Below are positions 45,901 to 55,233 of a DNA stretch of 64,000 nucleotides, piece by piece. Made by a program: the position numbers and the translations under genes. Numbering within the stretch: the stretch's first letter is position 1; each line of letters begins with the position of its first letter. Origin of the DNA: Dinochytrium kinnereticum (Eukaryota > Chytridiomycota > Chytridiomycetes > Chytridiales > Chytridiaceae); assembly GCA_027604005.1 (NCBI GenBank), contig JADGJT010000037.1, forward strand, positions 3,571 to 67,570, given 5' to 3'. The notes beneath the pieces are model-generated. The model was not told the origin of the DNA and did no database searches. It saw only the letters and a list, made by a program, of their open reading frames with translations.

Positions 45901-47405
45901 CAACAGCCAAATCCTGCTCAAGCCCGAAAAACCGTTCCATCCCAGCTGTCTCAATAATCTCATCCGTCGACTTATTGATCTGAATCAACGCTGCAATCTG
46001 GTTTCCTCTTTGAATCACTGCATCCTTGTGAAGAACAAGGTCCATGACTCTTCGGAACCCTTCCTGAATCTGGTCGTACGATTCTTCGAGACTGACATTT
46101 TGCTTCGCGGCATTGCGCTGTTGGAGATGCTCGAGGCGTTCTTTGTCAATGACGCGTTTAGAGGAAAGGTAGAATTGATGGCGGATTTTGCAGAAGATTT
46201 CGTCGGATTCGTCTAGCACAGCGGCAAGGGTGGGGTTAAAGTCGCAGCTGATTGTATTGTTAAGTTATTTTTATGTTTTTTTCTTTGGTATATAATCAAG
46301 CTAAAAAAAATCCCCTGTACTTACACTATATGTTTCTCCTCTCCCGTAACAGCCTCCCGAACCTCATAAAAGTCGTGCATAAGTGACTGGAAGCTAAGCA
46401 TATGCAGTAAAGGCGCTAAGAGATCCAAAGAGCGATCCATCATCACCAAGACAGAGCTATTAGTCCAGTCATGCGTGGAAGATGAGTACGGAATCTGAGG
46501 CATAACAGGAAGAATTCGCGGGTTAAACGAGCGCATGCTCTCCATTCGCTCATGAAGGTTAAAAGCGAGCCGAGAAGACAGCGTCGCCCTTTTCCCGGAA
46601 GGGTCGTAATATCTTATGTCCAACTCATCATTGATTGTGAGGACGAAATCCATAAGCTTTGGGGCTGAGTCAGCAAAGTGAAACTACGTTATGGCAAACC
46701 TTATCCGATATTTTTGAAATAGCGTTATCTAATGCCTCTTCCGACTTTGCACCATACGTTTCAAGCATCGAATCTGTCAGTCCTAGATGGAAGACCTGTG
46801 ATTCAAAGGCTATAGCCCAATAAATCAGCTTCACCAATAAGGCGAGTCTTACGTATAAACTGTACATTGATCTCATCAAGCCGCTTAAGTGGAAAAGTTC
46901 CATTTATTGCGGAGCTCAGCTCTTCCATCATATCGTCGGATACAACTTGGAAAGGAGTTATTTGAGTTTTAGCACTTGCTGCCACTTACATGAGGTCATA
47001 AGAATGTGTGCGGCAGCATAAAGAGGAGGATCTGCTTCAAACTCCAGCCTGACATATTTTACAGAGGTATCGGATGGACACAGAAGATAAACAGCCTCAA
47101 ACTCCTTGAGAGGTTTCCGGAAAGCATCAATTTGCTCCACAGCTGAAAATCAAAGTCAAATTCCGCCAGCAAACCCCATCAAGAAATACCATAGTATCCA
47201 AGCTCCGATATTTCTGAGAAAGATAGACGGCAGTCCAGCAGCAGTGACTTTGTTACATCGTCAAGGATTAGGATCTTGTATCTTGCGAATATCGCCTTTA
47301 AGTGCGAGAGGATTTCTTCAGAAGGGAAGTAAAGACTGCGTAAGAAGCCTGCAGAGATCTTCAATGCTTACTCTGCTTGAGGACATCCTTCAGATTCGTT
47401 GGCAT
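42939..47405 (-). CDS. SEC1: Sec1/Munc18-type SM protein with long disordered tail
   Basis: The start is ATG 47405 (MPTNLKDVLKQ, spliced to KILSHLKAIF and KILILDDVTKSLL). SM-family text follows: FEAVYLLCPSDTSVKYV, AAAHILMTS, FVLTINDELDIRYYD, SSVLVMMDRSLDLLAPLLHM, the helical domain-3 segment LDEMMDLLNEENEEIL, NRFLPPITRRGG and RNGPRLILFVVGGVTFAEIK. The final core exon reads GSTHIITPAEFIEDLYTL. SM proteins clasp syntaxin-type SNAREs; plasma-membrane Sec1 serves exocytosis. The frame then continues unbroken for about 675 more residues to 42939. This tail is acidic and Ser/Pro-rich with KPRFGRI-type motifs and a 33-bp duplicated unit. The exon join at about 45.0-45.1 kb keeps the frame, so tail and core are one protein unless a hidden splice exists. 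Confidence 0.85.
43742..43812 (-). repeat. 33-bp direct repeat inside the SEC1 tail
   Basis: Two near-identical 33-bp units encode the repeated peptide QPVRVIASPP / QPVRVVASPP, followed by a third partial copy (QPVRV repeated earlier as PPQPVRV). The repeat is in frame and suggests recent internal duplication. Confidence 0.8.
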
Positions 47406-47883
47406 GCTTCTTGATAGTTGCAGCTCAGCTAAACCAGTGTCTTGAGCATCAACAACCACAGCGGAGACACTGTTCAAAATGTGACAATCTTGTCCAACGA
47501 ATCGAATCCATCATTGCAGACTTCACGAGCAGGAGGTGGTCGACTCCACCGTCCGTCACGCTGGCGCGCGGCAAAATGCATGCGATCGGATGATGCCACG
47601 CTGAAAATAAGAGACTCATCCAGAAGCGTCCTCTCTGTGCGGGAGCTGCTGCAGCCACCACGAAAAGGCCTTGGCCGTTCCTCAGTCATCTGCGTACACG
47701 AAAGCAAGAATTCCCAGGCCTCAATCTCGCCCAGCAGTCATCAACGGATGCTGCGACGCATCAGTCGGTCGGTGCCAGGACGAGGCCTTCATTCCATTAT
47801 CGGGAAATCATTATCTTTTCTGAAAGATCTCTCACCGTCACACATCATCACCAGCTGCAACAACGCATTACGCCCAACCCATC
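47406..47883. promoter_or_regulatory. divergent intergenic region SEC1 / chorismate mutase-prephenate dehydratase
   Basis: About 480 bp between two divergent start codons. Both strands carry short open frames, but none resembles a known protein. The stretch should hold both promoters and leaders. Confidence 0.4.
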
Positions 47884-49434
47884 ATGTCCGACCTGCCAGC
47901 GCTCAGGAACCGCATCGACACGCTGGACAACCAGCTGGTGAAGCTGCTCAACGAGAGGGCGCAAGTCTCCATTAACATCGGGCTGGTGAAGAAGGGGGCG
48001 GCAAATGCACAGCAGGAGGGGTGCGGATCATAAAACCCTTAAGAGCTGACGTTTCGATCATTATTCAGGCCTTCGCATGTTCATGTCCCTGCAAGAGAAA
48101 TCGCTGTTTACGACAAGGTGGAGGCCGTCGTATTTTCATAGAATTATGCCTTAATACCATCATTACTCACACTGACTGTTGGGTAGATCCGAAAACTGAA
48201 CCACGGCCCGCTAACGAATGAGGCTGTTGAGGCGATTTATCGGGAAATAATGTCAGCTTCCATATCCTTGCAGGTGTTTTCTCATTTCCGAAACTTTTCG
48301 TTTAACTCCCGAGTAGCGCGACATCTCAATAGCCTTTCTTGGACCTCGCGGCTCTTACTCGCAGACTGCCGCCTTCCTTCGTTTCGGCGACAGTGTTACC
48401 TACGCTGACCAGCTAACTATCCGTGACGTTTTCAGGGCTGTTGAATCCGGCGCCACGACCTACGGAGTTGTTCCATTCGAGAATTCGACCTTGGGAAGTG
48501 TTGGACAGACTTTGGATGCGTTCATCGCATCATCGTCTTTGACTGAAAACGCGCAGCCTGGAGAATTGGATATGCCGTCTTCTGCGCCTTCCATCACGTT
48601 GAGGAGTAAGGTTATGATTCGCGCTGAGATTTATTTGCCGATTCATCATTGCCTTCTCAGCAAGGCATCATCTCTAGGAGCTGTCAAGAAAATCTATAGC
48701 CATCCTGAGGTTAGCGGGGTCTTTAGTTATTGTTTCCCTGAATAAATTTTTGTAGGCTTTAGGGCAGGTTGCGAAATGGTGTGCCGAGAAGCTGAGAGGA
48801 GTTGAACGCGTTGCGGTTGCGTCCACTAGTTATGCTGCAGAACTTGCATCAATGGAGCCTGACGCTGCAGCTGTTTGTAATATAGTATGTTCAGAAATGT
48901 ATGGATTGAATGTTCTTGCCAAGGACATTGAAGATATGAAGAGTATGTAAACTATTATTCCTTCATTCTTTAAGTTAAATTACGACATTCACACCCGCTC
49001 TATTTTCTTCAACACTTTCTTACAACCTTTTAATAGACAACACGACCAGATTCTTCATAATTGGAGACAAAACCGAAGCCCCCACGAACGATGACAGAAC
49101 CTTGATGTATTTTACCGTTGACCACCGCCTTCCTGGAGCACTATGCGACGTTTTGAATGTCTTCAAGGACCAAGGCATAAATCTTACCAAAATAGATTCT
49201 CGGCCGAGCGGGATGATGCCCTGGTAAAAATCCATTTTGCCCTCTGCGTTCCCCTTTCCGGATGTTCCATTTCAGCCTGTATCTAATAACTATTGAAGGC
49301 ATTACTTCTTCTTTGTCGAGTTCGAGGGCCACATGCACGATGCTAAGGCCCAGACAGCGATCAAGGGCATGAAGCCATTTGTTCTCAGCCTTCGCGTTTT
49401 GGGATCATATCCAAATCAGAGACCGGCTCAATAA
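47884..49434 (+). CDS. pheA: bifunctional chorismate mutase / prephenate dehydratase with ACT domain
   Basis: Seven exons (47884-48020, 48069-48129, 48187-48273, 48317-48709, 48756-48942, 49037-49223, 49299-49434) give 395 residues. Residues 1 to about 90 form an AroQ chorismate mutase domain (LRNRIDTLDNQLVKLLNERA, then HGPLTNEAVEAIYREIMSA). The prephenate dehydratase domain follows, with AFLGPRGSYSQTAAF, GVVPFENSTLGSVGQTLD, the HHCLL loop and the TRF motif (NNTTRFFIIG). A C-terminal ACT domain carries LPGALCDVLNVFKDQGINLT and the regulatory SRPSG. Together this makes phenylpyruvate from chorismate for phenylalanine synthesis, with feedback through the ACT site. The mutase-dehydratase fusion is the bacterial/archaeal P-protein plan; yeasts use separate Aro7 and Pha2. 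Introns throughout argue it is a native nuclear gene rather than contamination. Confidence 0.9.
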
Positions 49435-49574
49435 TCCTTAAAAACAAATAAAACACAACTATCAGTGACATTTTTCTCTGGGAAAGAATTAACTGGTTAA
49501 AATAGTTTTATGCGGTTTTGCAGTATCGCAACAACGTCGTTGGGAAAACGCTAAAAAAACAACAAAAAAATTAT

Positions 49575-50025
49575 ATGGAGACATTCTGGGACAAGGTGAG
49601 CGTCGATCGTAAGACTCGCCACAGCCCTAATGCCTCAATAATTAGTTCAAGCGGAAAAGTGCCGAGAATCCTTTCGTTTTCCCCGGTAAATATTCTTGAT
49701 GTTATTTGGCCGTCTGTACTGATGTACTCAAAAGGTATTGGGGTTGCTTGCTATGCAATGTACAAAATGTTCATGGGAATGTGAGCTTACCTGACTACAA
49801 ACATTCGGCTTACCATATGCCTTTATAGCTACAACAAGGATAGAGCTGCATTGCAAAGTTCCCAGAGATTACGAGTTTGTGAGTCCATGGCAGCATTGCA
49901 AACTAGAGTTAACCTTGACTGCAGTGGCACAAGGATCCGCCCTGGTGGCCATCGCCGCCGGCATGGCATGGGATAGCCGAAGAAAATCCCTGGCAAGAGA
50001 GGCGGCAAACGGCCAGCAGCAGTGA
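49575..50025 (+). CDS. HIG1-domain mitochondrial inner-membrane protein (RCF1-like)
   Basis: Five tiny exons (49575-49595, 49646-49685, 49735-49780, 49829-49878, 49925-50025) give 85 residues in frame. Introns are 46-50 nt. The protein reads METFWDKFKRKSAENPFVFP, then GIGVACYAMYKMFMG (first membrane helix), NKDRAALQSSQRLRVLAQG and SALVAIAAGMAWD (second helix). NP-x-x-P-G, the SQ-x-x-R-x-x-AQG linker and two short helices are the HIG1 signature. HIG1 proteins such as Rcf1 associate with cytochrome c oxidase and respiratory supercomplexes in the inner mitochondrial membrane. At 85 residues this is a minimal form close to animal HIGD1 and lacks the C-terminal extension of yeast Rcf1. A six-frame view misses it because of the small exons. 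Confidence 0.85.
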
Positions 50026-50180
50026 AAGAGTATGGGGCTGGTGAAGAGCAACGACTTGGTTTTTCACAAATGTTTTTTTATTGCATTAAGCACATATGTA
50101 CTCATATGTAGAATAGTACAGTGACTTTAAGAGCTCGCTGGGTTTGCAGGCCCCTAAAGTCAATCAACTTCCATTTAGCC

Positions 50181-52180
50181 CTAAGCCTCCTACAAAATTA
50201 TGAATGGATCAGCATATAGTTTGAAAAGAGAATTATTTCATACCATCATCTCTGGGGGCGCATCCTCTGGGGCCGCCTGCTGCGTGCCACCGTTATCCCG
50301 CTTCTTCGAAACACCAGACACAATGTCATCGACACGCAGAAGAAGGCAAGCGGACTCAACCGCAGTCTTAATAGTCTGCGACTTGACCGCCTGTGGCTCC
50401 CAAATGCCGTAGTCCTTCATGTCAACAATCGTACCCTTGGTGCCGTCAATACCCCAAGTGCGCTCTCCCGAGGCGTGCTTGGCCTATAAGAAACAAATCA
50501 GCAAAAGCAGGGCCCCAAAAGCGAAAACAGCAAAGAAAACGGACCCTAAGCTGCGTCAGAGTCTTGATGGCGTTCCCACCGCAGTTCTGAACAAGAGTAC
50601 GGGGGATAACCTCCAAGGCATCCGCAACGGCCTTGTAAGGCCACTGCTCAACACCAGAAAGTGACTTGGCCTTAGCAGAAAGCATGACACTAAGACCCAT
50701 CTCGGTAGCACCTCCACCAGGGCAAAGGCGGGGCTCGAACATTACATTCCTCGCAACGCACATAGCATCCTGGAGGTTCCTCTCAATCTCGTTCAAAACA
50801 TCCTTAGAAGGACCCCTGAGCACAATGGTGCACGCTTTGGGGTCCTGGCACTTCTCAAGGTAGGTAAAGTACTCGTCACCAATCTTCCGCACTTCGAAGA
50901 GGCCACACTTCGTGCCAACGTCATCGTCCTTAAGGTCCTCAACTCGGTTCACAATGGTGGCACCGGTCGACCTGGATATCCTGTGGTTGTCGGTCTTTCG
51001 CACACGCCTAATAGCAGAGATATTGGCCTTCATCAGGTAGTGCTGGGCAAGGTCTAAAAAAATATAGAGAGAGTAAACTTCACAACTCGCCAAAAGTAAA
51101 GACGCACCTGACACTCCCTTTTCCGTGAAGACAAGGTCGGGTTTAACCCTGATGATGTGGTCGCAGAGCTCCTTAACCTGCTCCTCTTCAATCTCCAAAA
51201 GTCTCGCCCAATGCGCCTCATCGGTAACCTCTACATTGGTCTGGGATTCACCCTTTTTGTACTCCAGAGGGCAGTCCAAAAGCACCACGCGGGGGTTCTC
51301 GATTTTCCTGCGCATCTTAGGGTGTGTGACGTCCTTATTCACCATAATGCCGTCCAAAACGCAAGACTGCTCAATCTCACCACCAGGAATCTTCTCAATA
51401 CGAGCGTATCGCTTAATGTCAATCTCCTTCTTCCCATTTTCCTCCTGAGCAACGCACCTAACAGCGTCGTAGGCCAGACCGCACATGAGGTCACTCCACT
51501 GCGAGACGAATTTGGTGCCAATGGACGATTTGATGAGGTGAAGCATCTCGGTCTTGTCTGCGGTGTTGACGGGCACGGATAGTTCGTTCATGAACTTCAG
51601 AGAATCTTCCAAAGCTCGCTTGAAAGCACCAATAATGGTGATGGGGTGGATTTTCCTTTCCAAAAAGGGAAGGGCCGATGCAAGCACCTCACCAGCTGTG
51701 GTTAGAAATAATTAAACAAGTTAAAACTTCGAGTAAGAAGAACAATTAGACGCAATAAATACCCAGAATTATGACAGATGTGGTTCCGTCGCCAACCTCC
51801 TCGTCCTGAGTCCTTGACAGCTCAATCATCGACTTTGCAGCGGGGTGCGCAACCTCGCACTCACGAAGGATGGCGTTTCCATCATTCGTCAGCACAATAC
51901 CGCCCATGGGGTCCAGAAGCATCTTAAGCATAGCACGCGGGCCCAGACATGTTCGAATGATATCCGCCACAGTCTGTTTTTTTTTTTGCAAGTAGTCAGG
52001 ATGGGGTGGACAAACAGAGAAGCAGCAGAAATGCTGTACCTTTGCGGCGGTGATATTGGATATCTGGGCCTTCCTCCCCGTCTCCCTCTCCATATTCGTA
52101 TCTTTAAGGGCGCACGGTTAGCATACTCAATGCACTCGTCCATGCATCGCCTTACTCATGACAATGACTGGTGCTTGCAT
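50181..52180 (-). CDS. CCT3: chaperonin CCT/TRiC gamma subunit
   Basis: The start is ATG 52180 (MQAPVIVM, first exon 52156-52180), then NTNMERETGRKAQISNITAA, TVADIIRTCLGPRAMLKMLL with DPMGGIVLTNDG (nucleotide-binding loop), RTQDEEVGDGTTSVIIL (catalytic Asp region), LPFLERKIHPITIIGAFKRA, FTEKGVS, and the C-terminal KYGIWEPQAVKSQTIKTAVE-like region with LLLRVDDIVSGV. The order and the ERKIHP segment match the gamma chain of the eight-membered cytosolic chaperonin that folds actin, tubulin and WD40 proteins in an ATP-driven chamber. The last intron ends just before a two-codon final exon (stop 50181-50183). The neighbouring genes are unrelated, except that WD40 proteins, which CCT folds, are frequent in this window. 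Confidence 0.93.
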
Positions 52181-52353
52181 CTTTGCTGTCCTTTGCTTGT
52201 CTGAAAACCAAAATTTTCGTAATTCTGTTTTTTCGAGAATCGGAGCTTTTTGTTTTTGACCCCCTGCTATTTTGACGACTTCTGCTCCGGCATCGTACTT
52301 TTGAGCCCATACTGCGCATCAAGTTTATCAGTATAAATTATCTTGGGTCTTTA

Positions 52354-54388
52354 TTAATAATACTGGCTGCCATCTGGCCTGGCCTTCTTGGGGATGGGGC
52401 CAATTTCTCTGCTCAAAGCCTTCCCTTCCTGAGTTTCCAAGATATGCTGCAGGTATTCGTGCGCCTTGAAAGCGTCCCCTCTCCCAAGCTCAAACCTACA
52501 AAGGTATGCAGATGTCTCAATGATGTAGTCATCTTCAACCTTTTCAATAAAATTAGCCACTGATTTTTTTTCTGCAAAAACGACACAAAATAATAAAACA
52601 TACGTTTTCTTCGGGGTTGTAATGCTTGAACGCGAGATCATAGTACCGAAAGACCTCTTCAGTCAAATCGGATTTCTGATAAATCCGAGCAAGGCGAACG
52701 AAAGTTGTAAAGGATGGTTTTCGGATCCCTTCGGCTCCAATTAGTGACCGTTTATAGCACCTTGCGGCCTCATCGTCCCGACTAAGTCTCTCATATGATG
52801 TTGCTAGCGCACTCCAGCATCGTGAATCCGATGGTCGAAGTGAGGCTGCTCGCTGATAATAGAATATACAATAATATGGCATTCGCATCAGCTCGTAAGT
52901 GTGGCCCAGGCCATACCAGGCCCGATAGTCGAGGCTGTTGACATCTTCAGTGTCGTTAGATCAAACAAATCGGTCAAAGTCGAACCAATCGCCTTTCTAT
53001 AAGCTTCAACAGCAGCCGCGGTATTTTTCAGCTCTATATACTCGTGCCCGATTAGCGTCCATGGGAAGCTATTTCTTGGATTCAGCTTTAAGCCTCTCTT
53101 GAAGTAGGATATGGCCTTTTCATGCTCTGACATAAGAGAATAGTAATTGCCTGAATATTATAGTTACTTAAAGAAACTTCAGTAATTGAACAAAAATCCC
53201 ACCTATTACGCAACAAGTCTCCGGCCGGAACTTGTTTATCTTGTTGCATCGATGTGCTAGGTAGCTTAGGCCTGCTCGATTCTGCAGAACGTAAAGAACG
53301 TTGGCGAATTCATTCGTATGTTCAAGCATGAAAGGGTGGGTATCAAAGAGCTTTTGAAATACATCGACACATTTATCATACTCTGGAATTGTAAGAGAAA
53401 ATCAGTGATGGAGGCTTACGTAGGTGGTTGTAGAGGAATAATGCTTTCTGCATGCTTATAAACGGGTTGCGGTAGTATCTTTTGCTTAAGCCTTTGAAAA
53501 GTTTATCCACCTCAGCCTCAGGTTTAATGATGGTGACTGAAATATGAATAAGGAATAAATCCTTCATAAAGCTTTTCGGCAGTAGCTTTATTTTGGGAAA
53601 TAGCTAAATAGCGATTTCAGTATCTTAATACTAAGCCAAAACTTACGGCTTCCTGATATTGTATGCAAGTGCCAAGTTCTTGCCACGCGCTCCAGTTATA
53701 TGGATAACTTTCGATGGATTCCTTTGCCGCTTTGAAAGCTTCGTCTCTCATCTCCAACCGATTACAAATCATCGCATATCTGGTTGAATAAGTAAGGTGA
53801 GAATTACAAAACCATTCCTACAAATAAAGAAGAAAACTATCCATCCGTCGCTCATTATAAAGTAGTAGCAATGCACTGTAAATTTTGGGAAGCTCCGGGT
53901 TTCTTTCTGAGTCCAAGTTAGAATTTACGTATCAACAAAAATTAACGAACCTAGCTGGTCTGTAATTGCTGTATGTTCTCCCAACTTTTATTTTGTAAGA
54001 ATAAAACAGTTTTAAGGAAGAAAACTTAAATCTAACCAAATATAGAGAATAATATCGCAGAAAGAGCAAATCTGCTTGAGAGTTTTCATCCCGAAGCTCA
54101 TGCGCGGCCCGTGAATATTCACGACATTGGAAGTAAGAGAGTGCAAGCATATATAATTTGGTCTGCCGTGATGTTAGGGGCGAAGTTGTGAGGGGTGTAG
54201 GTGGGGTGTTCAAGAATTCATTCTCAGTGTCGGTAAAAGAATTCAGCATTTCGGCTGCCCTGAGTTTAAGCATAAGACTCCTTCCAAGTTATAACTCGTT
54301 TCCACCATTTTGCGCTTTGGTAAAGACCACGACGGTTGCATTCATGGATTGCTTGAAGAAGTAGCTGGCTGTCCGAATTTTCGTCCAT
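52354..54388 (-). CDS. CDC23: anaphase-promoting complex subunit APC8/CDC23
   Basis: The start is ATG 54388 ([20 protein letters not shown]) and the stop at 52354. The N-terminal APC8 domain continues through [12 protein letters not shown] and [23 protein letters not shown] units follow: [116 protein letters not shown] and the final [23 protein letters not shown]23 is a TPR scaffold of the anaphase-promoting complex, the ubiquitin ligase for cyclins and securin. The run [20 protein letters not shown] is almost a fingerprint of the family. Its start is 33 bp from the MED20 start on the other strand. Confidence 0.92.
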
Positions 54389-54421
54389 CTTTTTCTGACA
54401 AAATCACGATGGTTTGAGAGG

Positions 54422-55156
54422 ATGGGTTGGAGTCGGTTTGTTTTCATTCCGGAAGCAAATGCGGAGGCGTTATCTTCCCTGCAAGATCGACTTACGTCTG
54501 CTCATCGGGGCCGTCTTGCTGGAACATGGACTGTGTCTTGCAGGCTCTTTGTGGATTCAGAAAGTTCAAGAGCACACTACCTTTTGTCATCATCCACTCA
54601 GCCCATGATTGCTTATTCCTGCATCATCTCGAGCACCGGAGCTACTATTGTGAAGGGCGATAAGACTTTAGAGATGATTATTCCTAAGCTTAAGGTTTTG
54701 TGGCTTCCTCGACAGAGCGTGCGGGTTGAGGTTGGGGGCGTGAAAGTAACGAATATTTATTAAAAACGTCAATAAGGGTTTTGTGTATTCATTTTCAGAT
54801 TACGAAGTTCGATTGGGCACATTAATGGCGGGAGGTGTGGCTCGCGGAATGATTGTTGAGGTTTTAACTCAGATTTTGGTTGGTGGACTAAATTCATTAT
54901 CCAGTTTTTCCTCTCATTCGCCCCGGATGACGATCTGGAGGGAGTGGAATTTGTTAAGAACCTGATGGGTACTCTGTTTCGGGATGTTTCGCTCTTTAAA
55001 GATGTTCCACTGGACGCTATTGGGCTTGACCACCATCTGCTGGAGGGTGTGAATTTCGGATCTGAAGATTCGTTCGATTCAAACGACTCCAAATCTACAT
55101 ACCAATTCATTCGCCTGCTACGAACTCATCGCATCCTTACCATCTTTTTTAAATAA
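54422..55156 (+). CDS. MED20: Mediator subunit MED20 with apparent frameshift
   Basis: The start MGWSRFVFIPEANAEALSSL at 54422 fits Med20/Srb2. Then come AGTWTVSCRLFVDS, HYLLSSSTQPMIAYSCI, STGATIVKGDKTLEMIIPKL and, across a 31-nt intron (54746-54776), VYSFSDYEVRLGTLMAGGV with ARGMIVEV. After GMIVEV the frame runs into VLTQILVGG, whereas the next frame gives SDFGWWTKFIIQFFLSFAPD and the conserved C-terminal FVKNLMGTLF, which is what Med20 should have. A single missing base near 54874 would restore agreement. I see no plausible intron there (only 12 nt are available). Either the assembly has an indel or the gene is broken. MED20 is in the Mediator head module with MED18. The last residues are FIRLLRTHRILTIFFK. 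Confidence 0.8.
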
Positions 55157-55233
55157 AGCGTGTGTTGTTGAATAGAGTGTTTCTTTTTGAAATTACTCGG
55201 TAGCACAGGGATGAAGTCGTAGAGGCTGAGGGA

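Noticed and set aside
47442..47975. Plus-strand open frame upstream of the prephenate dehydratase gene
   Set aside because: It overlaps the true start of the chorismate mutase domain in another frame and shows no family similarity; most likely leader sequence.
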